64,000 nucleotides of DNA, taken from Candidatus Desulfofervidus auxilii (GTDB taxonomy: Bacteria; Desulfobacterota; Desulfofervidia; Desulfofervidales; Desulfofervidaceae). Each line of letters begins with the position of its first letter. Positions within the stretch are counted from its first letter, which is position 1. The position numbers and the translations under genes are program-made. The stretch spans positions 124,001-188,000 of the forward strand of contig JAJSZS010000001.1 in NCBI GenBank assembly GCA_030262725.1. The letters are read 5' to 3'. Below, piece after piece: positions 18,191 to 27,662 of the stretch. A model generated the notes under the pieces. That model saw nothing but the letters and a program-made list of their open reading frames with translations. It had not been told where the DNA came from and searched no databases.

Positions 18191-18903
18191 GTTTTAAGGT
18201 TTCATTATTGATTTCTTTTCTGTTTCACGTTTTTCTTTTAACAATCATCTTTTATGCATCTATTGAACGCACACAATATTTCTCTTTTTCACCTGTATAT
18301 CAAGTAAATATTGTAGAAATTCCTCCAGTAAAAAAAGTTAAAGCAAAAAAAACTTCTTTTAAAAAAGTTTCTAAAAAAATTTCTAAAAGAAATATTACTA
18401 AAACAACTTCAAAGGCAATTTCTATAAAAAAGAAAAAAACTGGCAAAAATAATTGGGAGGATTTTTTAGCTCAACGGATTAAAAGTATAGAAAAGAAGGT
18501 GAAAAAAAGAAAAATTACAAAAGTTGCTGAAGAGATAAAAGAAGGGATAAGTGGTGAGGTATTAGGGGAATTTATAAGTAACAATTTTAATAATAAATCT
18601 TTAAGTTTAGCCTTTCAGGTTTATTATCGTAAAGTTTGGGAAAAAATTAAAAAAAATTGGATATTACCCACTTTTTTATTAAAAGAAGCAAATCAACTTG
18701 AAGCTATTGTTGTGTTGAAAATTAATAGGCAAGGGAAAATTATATCAAAATATTTTGAAAAATCTTCTGGTAATATAATATTTGATCGTTCAGTAAAAGA
18801 AGCTATTGAAAAATCTGTTCCTTTACCTGCTTTGCCAAAAGATTATACTAAAAATTTTCACGAAATAGGGGTACGGTTTCGGTGGTTAAAAGAAAATACT
18901 TAA
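18187..18903 (+). CDS. tolA: TolA-like energy transducer with TonB C-terminal domain
   Basis: Inner-membrane-anchored rod protein expected to link TolQR to TolB/Pal. It has an N-terminal transmembrane helix (about residues 6-24), a Lys-rich linker (about 45-115) and a C-terminal TonB/TolA domain (about 135-235) with the KIKKNWILPT and FDRSVKEAIEKS blocks. At 238 residues it is short for TolA. Gene order, not sequence alone, favours TolA over TonB. Confidence 0.82.
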   Translation: MSFKVSLLISFLFHVFLLTIIFYASIERTQYFSFSPVYQVNIVEIPPVKKVKAKKTSFKKVSKKISKRNITKTTSKAISIKKKKTGKNNWEDFLAQRIKSIEKKVKKRKITKVAEEIKEGISGEVLGEFISNNFNNKSLSLAFQVYYRKVWEKIKKNWILPTFLLKEANQLEAIVVLKINRQGKIISKYFEKSSGNIIFDRSVKEAIEKSVPLPALPKDYTKNFHEIGVRFRWLKENT

Positions 18904-20144
18904 TTAGTCTCTTTTTTCTTTTCTTTTCTAATCTTTGTTTTGCTCGAGTCTATATTGATATTGAAGCGCCTGGACAAGAAAAAATTCCTATAGCTATAAG
19001 CTATTTTGTAGGTGAGAGAAAAATAGCTTTAGAAGCAAGAACAATTTTACAAAAAGATTTAGAATATACTGGTTTTTTTGAGATATTAAAACCAGAAACC
19101 TTTTTGGAAGAAAAACCTACTTTGGAAGTAGATTTTAAAAAATGGCAATTGATTGGTGCTTATCTTTTAATAAAAGGACAGATAAAAATTTTGGAAAAAG
19201 ATTTAGAAATTAAACTCTATCTTTATGATGTTTATAAAGGCATGAAACTTCTTGGTAAACGTTATGAAGGTAAAATAAATTTCTTACGTTACATGATACA
19301 TCGTTTTTCAGATGCTATAATAGAAATACTCACTGGAAAGCCAAGTATTTTTCAAACAAAGATTGCCTTTGTTTATGAAGAAAAAAATACAAAAGAAATT
19401 TATATCACAGATTTTGATGGCTATAATTTTTATCCTCTTACTAAATTTAAAAATATTTGTTTAAGTCCTAGATGGCACCCTAAAGGTAATAAGCTTCTTT
19501 TTACTAGTTATAAAAAGGGAAGACCTGAGGTTTATCTTTTAGATTTAAAAAAACCAGAGGTAATTAGACTTATCCATTATCCAGGACTTAATATCAGTCC
19601 TGCTTGGTCGCCAGATGGCGAATATATTGCTGTTACTTTAACAAAAGCAGGTTATCAAGGAATATATTTAACAGATAATAAAGGAAAGGTTATAAAATGT
19701 TTGGTACGTTCTAAAGGTATTAATGTTTCTCCTACTTTTTCTCCAGATGGGAAAAAGATTGCCTTTGTTTCTGATCGAAGTGGTAGTCCTCAAATTTATA
19801 TTTTAGATATAGTTTCAGGTAAAATTAGACGTTTAACTTTTGAAGGAAATTATAATACTTCACCAGCTTGGTCACCTAAAGGAAATTATATTGCTTATAG
19901 TGGAATGAGGGATGGACATTTCCATATATTTGTGATAAAGTCCGATGGCAGTGAGATAAAACAATTGACATATGATGAAGCGAACCATGAAAGCCCCAGT
20001 TGGTCACCAGATGGTCATTTTATTGCTTTTAGTCAAAATGGGAAAATTTATATTTTACGTATGGCAGATGGATGTAAGTTTCCTGTTTTACCAAAATTAC
20101 CAGGCAGACAGACACAGCCCAATTGGTCACCCTACTTAAGATAA
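18882..20144 (+). CDS. tolB: Tol-Pal beta-propeller protein TolB
   Basis: Periplasmic protein that binds Pal. The GTG start at 18882 (overlapping tolA) gives a signal peptide ending near LCFA. An N-terminal alpha/beta domain (to about residue 160) is followed by a six-bladed propeller with repeated SPAWSPDG- and [17 protein letters not shown]-type WD40-like repeats. The 420-residue length is typical. Confidence 0.94.
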   Translation: MVKRKYLISLFFLFFSNLCFARVYIDIEAPGQEKIPIAISYFVGERKIALEARTILQKDLEYTGFFEILKPETFLEEKPTLEVDFKKWQLIGAYLLIKGQIKILEKDLEIKLYLYDVYKGMKLLGKRYEGKINFLRYMIHRFSDAIIEILTGKPSIFQTKIAFVYEEKNTKEIYITDFDGYNFYPLTKFKNICLSPRWHPKGNKLLFTSYKKGRPEVYLLDLKKPEVIRLIHYPGLNISPAWSPDGEYIAVTLTKAGYQGIYLTDNKGKVIKCLVRSKGINVSPTFSPDGKKIAFVSDRSGSPQIYILDIVSGKIRRLTFEGNYNTSPAWSPKGNYIAYSGMRDGHFHIFVIKSDGSEIKQLTYDEANHESPSWSPDGHFIAFSQNGKIYILRMADGCKFPVLPKLPGRQTQPNWSPYLR

Positions 20145-20154
20145 GGAGGAAATG

Positions 20155-20751
20155 ATGAAAAAGAAAATTTTGTTAATATTTGGATTAATAATTTTTCTTG
20201 GATGTGCTAAAAAACCTTTAGTTACGGTTGCCCCACCTGTGGAGGAAGTGCCCACAGTTGAAGAGAAAGAAAAACCAGCAGAAAAAGTAGAAATGCAAAA
20301 GACTCCAATAGAGGAAATGCCTCCTGTAAGTGGTATTACTGAGGAAAAGATTACAGAAGAAAAAATTAGTGCTGAAGAATTGATTAGAAAACAACTTGCA
20401 GAGGAAATTAAGAGATTTGAAGCAGAAGATATTCATTTTGATTTTGACAAATATAATATTCGACCTGATGCTGCTAAGATTTTAAAGAAAAAAGCAGAAT
20501 GGTTGCTTAAAAATCCACAAGTACATATTTTGATTGAAGGGCACTGTGATGAGAGGGGTACAGAGGAGTATAATTTGGCATTAGGAGAAAGAAGGGCAAA
20601 TAGCGCAAAACGTTTTCTTGTCAATTTAGGTGTTGACCCTGAAAGAATTTCTATTATTAGTTATGGAGAAGAAAGACCTCTTGATCCAAGACATTGTGAA
20701 GAAGCTTGGGCTAAAAACAGAAGGTGTCATTTTATAGTCATTAAGTATTAA
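20155..20751 (+). CDS. pal: Peptidoglycan-associated lipoprotein Pal
   Basis: Outer-membrane lipoprotein that binds peptidoglycan. ATG 20155 is preferred over 20152 because of its spacing from AGGAGG. The lipobox IIFLGC puts the lipidated Cys at residue 17. A Glu/Pro-rich linker is followed by an OmpA-like domain with [16 protein letters not shown], the [20 protein letters not shown] block and ISYGEERP. Length is 198 residues. Confidence 0.95.
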   Translation: MKKKILLIFGLIIFLGCAKKPLVTVAPPVEEVPTVEEKEKPAEKVEMQKTPIEEMPPVSGITEEKITEEKISAEELIRKQLAEEIKRFEAEDIHFDFDKYNIRPDAAKILKKKAEWLLKNPQVHILIEGHCDERGTEEYNLALGERRANSAKRFLVNLGVDPERISIISYGEERPLDPRHCEEAWAKNRRCHFIVIKY

Positions 20752-20753
20752 TT

Positions 20754-21584
20754 ATGAAAAAAATAATATTTTGTTTTTTACTTTTATTAGGTTGTGCTAC
20801 AAGACAAGATTTAATTGGTTTAGAACAACATATTGTTAATCTGCATGAAAGGGTTAGTCGTTTAGAAAAGACCCATGTAAAGGATTTGGAAAAAAGAGTA
20901 AAAAAATTGGAGACAACGATTAAAACTCTTAATGCAATTTCTTCTCGTCAAGTAGATTTATTAGTGCAGATTGATAGTTTGCAAACAGCCTTAAATGAAT
21001 TGAATGGAAAAGTAGAAGAAACTACATATCAGTTAGAAATATTAAAAGAAAACTTAAATAAAGATATTGAAAATTTAAATAATCAAATTAAAGATCTGCA
21101 AAAAAGAATTAATGATCAAATTTCCTGTTTAGAAAAAATAGAAAAAAGATTAAAAATAATTGAAAGAGAAAAACAAATAAAAAGAGGAAAGACAGAAAAA
21201 CAATTATATCAAGAAGGTCTAGCTTATGCTAGAAAAGGAAAACTTAAAGAAGCAATAAAGGTTTTTAATCAATTTCTTAAGCTTTATCCTAAATCAAATT
21301 TAGCAGGAAATGCTCAATTTTGGTTAGGAGAATGTTATTATTCTCAAAAAAAGTATGAGGAAGCTATCCTTGCTTATCAAAAAGTTATAAAAAATTATCC
21401 AAAGAGTCCTAAATTGCCACCTGCCCTTTTTAAACAGGCAAAGGCATTTCTCAAGTTGGGCGATAAAGAAACAGCGCGTATTTTATTTGAACAGTTGATT
21501 AGAAGATACCCAAAAGCAGAAGAAGCAAAATGGGCAAAAAACGAGTTGATAAAATTAGCTAGCCCTGAATTAAGCACTCAATGA
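20754..21584 (+). CDS. cpoB: Tol-Pal system protein CpoB/YbgF
   Basis: Coordinates outer-membrane constriction with peptidoglycan synthesis in species studied. The N terminus is a lipoprotein signal, LLLLGC, with Cys at residue 14, whereas E. coli CpoB is a soluble periplasmic protein. A long coiled coil (about residues 20-140) is followed by tetratricopeptide repeats (about 150-270), such as YQEGLAYARKGKLKEAIKVF. It is the last gene of the tol operon. Its final 7 bases overlap the convergent radical SAM gene. Confidence 0.88.
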   Translation: MKKIIFCFLLLLGCATRQDLIGLEQHIVNLHERVSRLEKTHVKDLEKRVKKLETTIKTLNAISSRQVDLLVQIDSLQTALNELNGKVEETTYQLEILKENLNKDIENLNNQIKDLQKRINDQISCLEKIEKRLKIIEREKQIKRGKTEKQLYQEGLAYARKGKLKEAIKVFNQFLKLYPKSNLAGNAQFWLGECYYSQKKYEEAILAYQKVIKNYPKSPKLPPALFKQAKAFLKLGDKETARILFEQLIRRYPKAEEAKWAKNELIKLASPELSTQ

Positions 21585-22849
21585 AGAAATCGATTAAAAT
21601 ATCCAAATGTTAATTGTGGGAAGTTATCTTTTAATTCTTTTAATAGGTATTTCATTCCCAAACCAGCAGTATAGGGAAAGTCCATTTTGCGGCAATATAA
21701 AAAAGGATCAATATTTAAATTTTTTAATTGAATTAAATCAATCTCTGTTTCCTCAATAAGTCTTTTTAACGCATCAATTTCCTCTTTTGTATCAGAAAGT
21801 CCAGGGAAAGTAAGATAATTTATCATGACAAAGAGCCCTTTTTCTTTAGCAATTTTAATTGTTTTCTTTACATCTTTAAAATTGTAATTTAAAGGTCGAT
21901 AATAACGTTGATAAAGAATATCTTGTGCACTATTCAAACTAATGCGAATGCTATCTAGACCAGCATCAGCTAATTTTGCTACTACTTCAGGTAAGCTACC
22001 ATTAGTATTAAGATTTATAGTACCACGATTTGTTCTTTTACGTAAATCTTTTATAATTTTTTCAATCAATTTTCCTTGTAAAAGAGGTTCACCTTCACAT
22101 CCTTGTCCAAAACTGATTATAGGTTCTTCTGCCTCAAGGAGATGAGGTAAAACAAATTCAATGACTTCTTCTACTGAAGGGATAAATGAAATTCGATGAT
22201 GAGAAGGTGGACAACTCCCTTCTTGCCAGGAAAGGCAGCCAAGACAACGAGCATTACAAGTAGGAGAGATAGGTACAGGCAATTCCCAACGTTTATAAAA
22301 AGCATTTTTAGCAGCAAAACAATGAAATTCTGTGGCACAGATTTTTAAATGTTTTATAAGACGATTATTTGGAAACTGTTTAATTTTTTCTTTTAATTTT
22401 GGTAATAAAGTGCGGTCATCATACTGTGAAGGGTGCCAATGTGGATTATCTTCAACTAATATTCCTGCCACCCAATATTTCCCTTCATACCAGCCTACAG
22501 CTGTATAGCCCCAAAGAGGTAGGATATAATCTTTTTGTGAATAATCTACAGCAGGCAAAAGTGTACGTAAATAACCAGGAGACATAAAGGCTGCTACACC
22601 ATGACAGGGTTTCCATTTAGAAAATGGTAGGTTTTCTATAAGGTAGATATGGCCTCTTTTTTCATCATAACCAAGAGGAGGACATTTTGGCAAAAAAAAG
22701 AGTTTACTTCCCTCAGGTAATGGGATGAAATCTTTAGGTTCAGGAATAACAATTTGTTCTCCAGACTTTCCCAAAACTTTTAAATAGGGATGATTATAAA
22801 TCCGACCTTGATCATCTGCATAGACCAAATATGGTAATTCTTTAAGCAT
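21578..22849 (-). CDS. Radical SAM protein of unknown function with a large N-terminal domain
   Basis: The 4Fe-4S/SAM motif is C198-x3-C202-x2-C205, in SPTCNARCLGCLS, placed unusually late: about 190 residues of a separate domain come before it. The barrel continues with ISFGQGCEGEPLLQG (the glycine-rich SAM-binding turn) and LDSIRISLNSAQD. No SPASM cysteine cluster is visible at the C terminus. I do not recognise the N-terminal domain. It overlaps the upstream Ntn-hydrolase gene by 8 bases and belongs to a three-gene minus-strand operon. The substrate is unknown. Confidence 0.75.
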   Translation of the reverse strand: MLKELPYLVYADDQGRIYNHPYLKVLGKSGEQIVIPEPKDFIPLPEGSKLFFLPKCPPLGYDEKRGHIYLIENLPFSKWKPCHGVAAFMSPGYLRTLLPAVDYSQKDYILPLWGYTAVGWYEGKYWVAGILVEDNPHWHPSQYDDRTLLPKLKEKIKQFPNNRLIKHLKICATEFHCFAAKNAFYKRWELPVPISPTCNARCLGCLSWQEGSCPPSHHRISFIPSVEEVIEFVLPHLLEAEEPIISFGQGCEGEPLLQGKLIEKIIKDLRKRTNRGTINLNTNGSLPEVVAKLADAGLDSIRISLNSAQDILYQRYYRPLNYNFKDVKKTIKIAKEKGLFVMINYLTFPGLSDTKEEIDALKRLIEETEIDLIQLKNLNIDPFLYCRKMDFPYTAGLGMKYLLKELKDNFPQLTFGYFNRFLH

Positions 22850-24077
22850 TCCTTTCTACTGGAATTGTTTTTTCTAAAAAAGTAGCTAATGTAATTAGTG
22901 TTTTTCTAAAAGACTTTTTTAAAAGAGGATTTATGGGTTTATTGACTTTTAAAAATTTTTTATTTGAAAAAAATACAGATTTATAATGATGATTGCAAGG
23001 ATTACCAGAACATGTGTGAATTATTAAAGAATTTGGTTCAATAATGATAGAACCAACTGTTTTCCCCATTAAATAAGTTTCTATTGCCCTTTTAAGATTA
23101 CCTTCCCTTAAATATTTTTTAAGATGCCAATAATGTACACATATAGTACCATCATCAATTAACTCTCTATGTTTATAATTATTTACATGTTCCTTTTCTA
23201 ACTCATGATCAGCCATTATTTTTTTGATTAATTCTAAACCTATTTTACCTCTATTTTTTCTAAGTAAATTCCACATTCTTCCTAATCGACAATAAGAGCC
23301 AGCAATAGAAGGTAATTCATTAGGTGTGGGAGAACCTGTTAATTTTTGAATAAATTGATGATGATTTGCAATGGCAAGGATACCTTCTTTGGCAAATTCA
23401 AAGTGAAGATAATTTGATGAATGTTCAATTAAAACTCCATTTCCAAAATTATCTGCCCATATACAATTTAAATTTAAAAGTGCACCAGCTGTTATTCCTG
23501 GAAATGAGTATAATTTAGTGCTTTTGTAAATATGGCAAACTTCTTCTATATTCTTGCTCTTTTCCATACATAAAGGGATTATTTCAGCATCCATAATACC
23601 TTCTCCACCTCCATCTTTCATTCCTACTGAGGCTGAAACTACAGCTAATCCAAATTCATTTATAATAGGCACAGCAATAAGTCCAGGAATACCAAATGCA
23701 AGATAACAATAAGTATTAGGTATGCTAACTAAATAAAATCTAAAAAATTTTTTAATTTTTTCAGATGCTTTTAAAAAATCAATATTCCAAAAAAGATAAG
23801 TTTTTCCATCCTTGCTTGCACTTGGAGCACAAAAGCCAGCAGTACATCCTTTTATTAAAGTGAATAAATAAACTACATTAGTATAAAGCTGTTTAATATT
23901 TATGCCCAAAATATCTGCTAATCCTTTTAATCTTTGCCATCTTTGTGGATAAATTTCCTTTAAATATAAAAGAAATTTTGAGACATCAAATTTAATATTT
24001 AAATGCAAAATATCTTTATAAATTTTTTTAAACAAATTGCCTATTTTAAATCCATAGTTATAATCATCTCTTTTCAT
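22842..24077 (-). CDS. C45/acyltransferase-like Ntn-hydrolase family protein
   Basis: 411 residues. The segment LIKGCTAGFCAPSASKDGK near residues 75-93, followed by TYLFWNIDF, resembles the autocatalytic Gly-Cys site and following strand of the C45 (acyl-CoA:6-aminopenicillanate acyltransferase-like) Ntn hydrolases, with C78 the candidate nucleophile. I chose ATG 24077 because it forms an ATGA overlap with the nitroreductase stop; the frame is open to an ATG at 24095. No signal peptide is visible, so it should be cytoplasmic. Known relatives cleave or transfer acyl groups on amides; the substrate here is unknown. Confidence 0.65.
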   Translation of the reverse strand: MKRDDYNYGFKIGNLFKKIYKDILHLNIKFDVSKFLLYLKEIYPQRWQRLKGLADILGINIKQLYTNVVYLFTLIKGCTAGFCAPSASKDGKTYLFWNIDFLKASEKIKKFFRFYLVSIPNTYCYLAFGIPGLIAVPIINEFGLAVVSASVGMKDGGGEGIMDAEIIPLCMEKSKNIEEVCHIYKSTKLYSFPGITAGALLNLNCIWADNFGNGVLIEHSSNYLHFEFAKEGILAIANHHQFIQKLTGSPTPNELPSIAGSYCRLGRMWNLLRKNRGKIGLELIKKIMADHELEKEHVNNYKHRELIDDGTICVHYWHLKKYLREGNLKRAIETYLMGKTVGSIIIEPNSLIIHTCSGNPCNHHYKSVFFSNKKFLKVNKPINPLLKKSFRKTLITLATFLEKTIPVERNA

Positions 24078-24712
24078 TCTATCCAATGTACACATTCTTT
24101 TAGATCTATTTTTGTTGCCCTAAATTTATTGATATAAAGAGAATTATCTGGATAACCAAGAGCAATAGTTAAAACTAATTCAAGTGTATCAGGCAAAGAT
24201 AATGTTTCTTTAATAATATCTTCATATCTTAAAGTAAGTCCAATAGGACATGTGCTTAGTCCAAGACTTTGAGCCATAAGCATAAGATTTTGTACAGCCA
24301 AACCAATATCTAAAAGTCGTAAATAAGCTATTTCTTTATGTTTGGCAACAATGATAACTACTGGAGCATTATAAAAGCTTAAACTCCCCTGCCATGTATC
24401 AAAATTTGGTGTTTTTTCTGCAAAGGGCTTTATTGCTTCAAAAAGCTGTTTCATTCTATTTTTATATTTTTCTGGCATAGAAGCTTGTGTTCTAGATGGT
24501 CTTTTTTCTTTTTTATAAGCAGAAAGCAATGCTTTAACTAAATTTTCTTTTGCTTTTCCTTTAATGACAATGAATTCCCAAGGTTGTATATTGCAAGCTG
24601 AAGGTGCTTGAATAGCAGCTTTTAGAATTTCAATAATAAGCTCATTATCAACAGATTTAGATAAAAATCCTCTAATACTTTGACGTTTATAAATAGCTTC
24701 TTTTACTTCCAT
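24074..24712 (-). CDS. Nitroreductase-family flavoprotein
   Basis: FMN-dependent oxidoreductase fold of 212 residues. The N-terminal YKRQSIRGFLSKSVDNE with APSACNIQPWEFIVI is the FMN-phosphate-binding pattern, and GLSTCPIGLTL with LALGYP-type C-terminal sequence is also typical. A GGAG site lies seven bases before the ATG. It is the first gene of a three-gene operon with the Ntn-hydrolase-like and radical SAM genes. The family covers many reactions, so the substrate is not known. Confidence 0.85.
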   Translation of the reverse strand: MEVKEAIYKRQSIRGFLSKSVDNELIIEILKAAIQAPSACNIQPWEFIVIKGKAKENLVKALLSAYKKEKRPSRTQASMPEKYKNRMKQLFEAIKPFAEKTPNFDTWQGSLSFYNAPVVIIVAKHKEIAYLRLLDIGLAVQNLMLMAQSLGLSTCPIGLTLRYEDIIKETLSLPDTLELVLTIALGYPDNSLYINKFRATKIDLKECVHWIE

Positions 24713-24738
24713 CTATTTTCTCCAAAATTTTTTGCAAA

Positions 24739-24767
24739 ATCATATCAGAAACCATCTAAGGTAGCAA
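24739..24767 (-). promoter_or_regulatory. Putative nitroreductase operon promoter
   Basis: On the minus strand, TTGCTA (24767-24762), 17 bases and TATGAT (24744-24739) lie upstream of the ATG at 24712. The same two hexamers at the same spacing precede the aminotransferase gene at 40.3 kb. Confidence 0.5.
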
Positions 24768-24779
24768 TGGGAAGATAAG

Positions 24780-24807
24780 TTACAAAATGGACATTTTGTG
24801 ATATTAT
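24780..24807 (+). promoter_or_regulatory. Promoter and embedded palindromic operator for the heme cluster leader gene
   Basis: TTACAA (24780-24785) and TATTAT (24802-24807) are 16 bases apart. The inverted repeat ACAAAATG-ga-CATTTTGT (24782-24799) fills the spacer, the usual place for a repressor site. The ATG at 24813 follows five bases after the -10. Confidence 0.45.
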
Positions 24808-24812
24808 TTAAT

Positions 24813-25472
24813 ATGTTTAAAAACAAAATTTTTTGGGAATTTGCTTTTAAATCTATGAAACGCAGGTTGGGATTTGAAATTCTAGGAAGATTATTTCTTG
24901 CTCATCCAATAAGCTCAATTAAAGGGCTTTTAAAATATCAATTATCTAAAAAAATAAAGCCATATTCTTTTTCTCATCCATTAATTATAGGGGCATATTG
25001 TCAAAAACCTCTTGATTGTCCAGCAAAAAGATTTAATCATCGCTGTTTGTTTGCTGAGAATTTAATTATTTATCCTGCTTGCAAAAAGTGTGAATTAAAA
25101 GAGATGGTAAAGATGGCTATAATGTTTAAATCTCCTTTTTATATTATGACCACTGCTTTAGATGTGCTTTTTGATGTATTTCTGAAAAAAAGATTTTCTT
25201 ATTTTCTTACAACAATATGCCCTTATGCTAAACAGCTCTTTTTATTTCCAGCCCTTGTCTTTGATATGAAAGGTTATTTTTTCCTTTTAGGAAAAGGGAG
25301 CTGTAAAAGTTATGATGAATTTTTATTAGCTGATAAAGGATATAAAAAAACTCAAACCTTTCTCTCTCCTTTAGCTAAAAAAAGATTTATGAAAATTTAT
25401 AATAAAATTAATTTTGATATAAACAATCCTTTAATTTTTAAAGGAAATTTTTATGAACCTCAGTTTTCTTGA
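24813..25472 (+). CDS. Uncharacterised cysteine-rich protein preceding ahbC
   Basis: 219 residues, not recognised. Cysteines at 63, 69, 78, 90 and 93 (YC, DCP, RC, PACKKCE) plus ICP and SC further on could bind zinc or an Fe-S cluster. The CxxC spacing is only loosely reminiscent of DUF116 proteins. Basic and hydrophobic stretches are mixed, with no clear signal peptide. The ATG at 24813 is chosen over GTG 24798 because the latter lies within a palindrome. It lies 31 bases before ahbC on the same strand, so a role in tetrapyrrole handling is possible but unproven. Confidence 0.6.
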   Translation: MFKNKIFWEFAFKSMKRRLGFEILGRLFLAHPISSIKGLLKYQLSKKIKPYSFSHPLIIGAYCQKPLDCPAKRFNHRCLFAENLIIYPACKKCELKEMVKMAIMFKSPFYIMTTALDVLFDVFLKKRFSYFLTTICPYAKQLFLFPALVFDMKGYFFLLGKGSCKSYDEFLLADKGYKKTQTFLSPLAKKRFMKIYNKINFDINNPLIFKGNFYEPQFS

Positions 25473-25503
25473 CGATTTAATAAGAATGATTTAAAAACCA
25501 ATT

Positions 25504-26688
25504 ATGATTGGTGTATCAAAGCTATATTGTGGTACAGTTGAACCATCTGACCCTCTACGTTATGGAAGAAAGACAAAACATTTACCTTCCCATCTCTTGC
25601 AATTTGCTTTAGATAAAAAGCCTATTGTTGTTTGGAATGTTACTAGACGTTGCAATTTAAAATGTAAGCACTGTTATGCTGTTTCTGAAGATAAGGATTA
25701 TTCAAATGAATTAACGACAAAAGAAGGAAAACATTTAATAGATGATTTAGCCCAATTTGGCTGTCCTGTATTATTGCTTTCTGGTGGTGAACCTTTGATA
25801 AGACAAGATATATTTGAATTGGCTGAATATGCAGCTAAGAAAGGATTAAGGGTAGTCTTTTCTACAAATGGTACACTTATTACAAAAGAAGTAGCAAGAC
25901 GTTTAAAAGAGATTGGGACATCTTATGTAGGTATAAGTCTTGATGGTGGTGAAAGAGTGCATGATGAATTCCGTGGTATTAAAGGTGCATTTAAAAAGGC
26001 AATAGAAGGGGCAAGGAATTGTAAAGAATTGGGACTTAAAGTAGGACTTAGATTTACTATTTTTAAAGGAAACGCAAAAGAGATACCAAAGATCTTTGAG
26101 ATTGCTGAAAAAGAAGAGATAGATAGAATCTGTTTTTACCATCTAGTTTATACAGGCAGGGGGAGCAGTTTAATTGAACAAGATTTATCTCATGAAGAAA
26201 CAAGAAAAGTAGTAGACCAAATTATTGACCTTACTTATGACTTATTTAAACGTGGGAAGAAAAAAGAGGTTTTAACTGTAGATAATCATGCTGATGGCCC
26301 TTATATCTATTTAAGGATGTTAAGAGAAAAAAATCCTAGGGCAAAAGAAGTATTGGAATTATTAAAAATGAATGAGGGAAATAGCTCTGGGGTAGGGATT
26401 GGCTGTGTTAGTTGGGATGGTGAGGTTTATGCAGACCAATTTTGGCGTAATCATAGCTTTGGCAATGTAAGAAAAAGACCTTTTAGTGAAATCTGGATGG
26501 ATACATCAAATCCATTAATGGCAAAATTAAAAGAGAAGAAAAAGTATGTTAAAGGGCGTTGTAGTAAATGTAAATGGCTTGATGTATGTGCAGGAAACTT
26601 TCGGGCAAGGGCAGAGGCATATTATGGAGATATTTGGGCACCTGACCCTGCTTGTTATCTCACAGATGAAGAGATTGGGCTAAAATAA
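25504..26688 (+). CDS. ahbC: 12,18-didecarboxysiroheme deacetylase AhbC (radical SAM)
   Basis: Removes the acetate side chains of didecarboxysiroheme to give Fe-coproporphyrin III in the siroheme-dependent heme route. The radical SAM motif is C50-x3-C54-x2-C57 ([14 protein letters not shown]), and a C-terminal SPASM-like cysteine cluster follows ([18 protein letters not shown]). The 394-residue length and the order ahbC-hemB-ahbD match the alternative heme clusters of sulfate reducers. There is no Shine-Dalgarno sequence. A TTGACG (25469-25474), 17 bases, TAAAAA (25492-25497) pair ends six bases before the ATG, so it may also be read from its own leaderless transcript. Confidence 0.9.
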   Translation: MIGVSKLYCGTVEPSDPLRYGRKTKHLPSHLLQFALDKKPIVVWNVTRRCNLKCKHCYAVSEDKDYSNELTTKEGKHLIDDLAQFGCPVLLLSGGEPLIRQDIFELAEYAAKKGLRVVFSTNGTLITKEVARRLKEIGTSYVGISLDGGERVHDEFRGIKGAFKKAIEGARNCKELGLKVGLRFTIFKGNAKEIPKIFEIAEKEEIDRICFYHLVYTGRGSSLIEQDLSHEETRKVVDQIIDLTYDLFKRGKKKEVLTVDNHADGPYIYLRMLREKNPRAKEVLELLKMNEGNSSGVGIGCVSWDGEVYADQFWRNHSFGNVRKRPFSEIWMDTSNPLMAKLKEKKKYVKGRCSKCKWLDVCAGNFRARAEAYYGDIWAPDPACYLTDEEIGLK

Positions 26689-27662
26689 TGTATTTCCCAA
26701 GGTATCGTCCAAGAAGATTAAGACGAAATGAAAATCTTAGAAGGATGATAAGGGAGACACATCTATCTATTGATGATTTAATCTTCCCCCTTTTTGTCTT
26801 GCCTGGCAAAGGTATTAAAGAACCTATCTCTTCTATGCCTGGGAATTATCGTTTTTCCATAGATGAGTTAATAAAAGAAGTAAAAGAGGTTTATGATTTA
26901 GGTATTCCAGCCATTATTTTATTTGGTATCCCAGAAAAAAAGGATGAATTTGGTAGTGAGGCATATGCAAAGGATGGGATTATTCAAAGGGCAATTAAGG
27001 CAATTAAAGACAAAGTGCCAGATATAATTGTTATTACAGATGTTTGCCTTTGTGAATATACAAGCCATGGTCATTGTGGGATTATTAAAAATGGTGAAGT
27101 AGATAATGATGCTACTTTAGAATTATTAGCAAAAACAGCTGTATCACATGCTGAAGCAGGTGCAGATATAGTTGCCCCATCCGATATGATGGATGGAAGG
27201 GTAAAGGCAATTAGAGAGGCATTAGATAATACAGGTTTTAAAAATATCCCTATTATGTCATATGCAGTAAAATATGCATCTGCCTTTTATGGGCCATTTA
27301 GGGAAGCAGCTGAATCTGCACCAAAATTTGGTGATAGACGTAGTTATCAGATGGATCCACCAAATGCAAGAGAGGCAATAAGGGAGGCAGAATTAGATGT
27401 AGCTGAAGGGGCAGATATTATTATGGTTAAACCTGCATTGCCCTATCTTGATATCATCTATCGCATACGTCAGAAAATAAATCGTCCTATCGCTGCCTAT
27501 AATGTTAGTGGTGAATTTTCTATGTTAAAGGCAGCTATTTTAAATGGCTGGCTTGATGAAAAAAGGGTTATTTTAGAAGCCTTAATAGGTATTAAAAGAG
27601 CAGGGGCGGATTTAATTCTAACTTATTTTGCCAAAGATGTAGCTAAATGGTTGATGAGATAA
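26688..27662 (+). CDS. hemB: Delta-aminolevulinic acid dehydratase (porphobilinogen synthase)
   Basis: Condenses two 5-aminolevulinates to porphobilinogen, the first common tetrapyrrole step. The N-terminal [20 protein letters not shown], the metal site around [13 protein letters not shown], and the Schiff-base lysines in [11 protein letters not shown] and [11 protein letters not shown] are all intact. The 324-residue length is standard. The ATG overlaps the ahbC stop by one base and its 3' end overlaps ahbD by 16 bases. Confidence 0.96.
   Translation: MYFPRYRPRRLRRNENLRRMIRETHLSIDDLIFPLFVLPGKGIKEPISSMPGNYRFSIDELIKEVKEVYDLGIPAIILFGIPEKKDEFGSEAYAKDGIIQRAIKAIKDKVPDIIVITDVCLCEYTSHGHCGIIKNGEVDNDATLELLAKTAVSHAEAGADIVAPSDMMDGRVKAIREALDNTGFKNIPIMSYAVKYASAFYGPFREAAESAPKFGDRRSYQMDPPNAREAIREAELDVAEGADIIMVKPALPYLDIIYRIRQKINRPIAAYNVSGEFSMLKAAILNGWLDEKRVILEALIGIKRAGADLILTYFAKDVAKWLMR

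Noticed and set aside
18187-18903. TonB of an iron-uptake system
   Set aside because: The C-terminal domain alone cannot distinguish, but the tolQ-tolR-x-tolB-pal order supports TolA.
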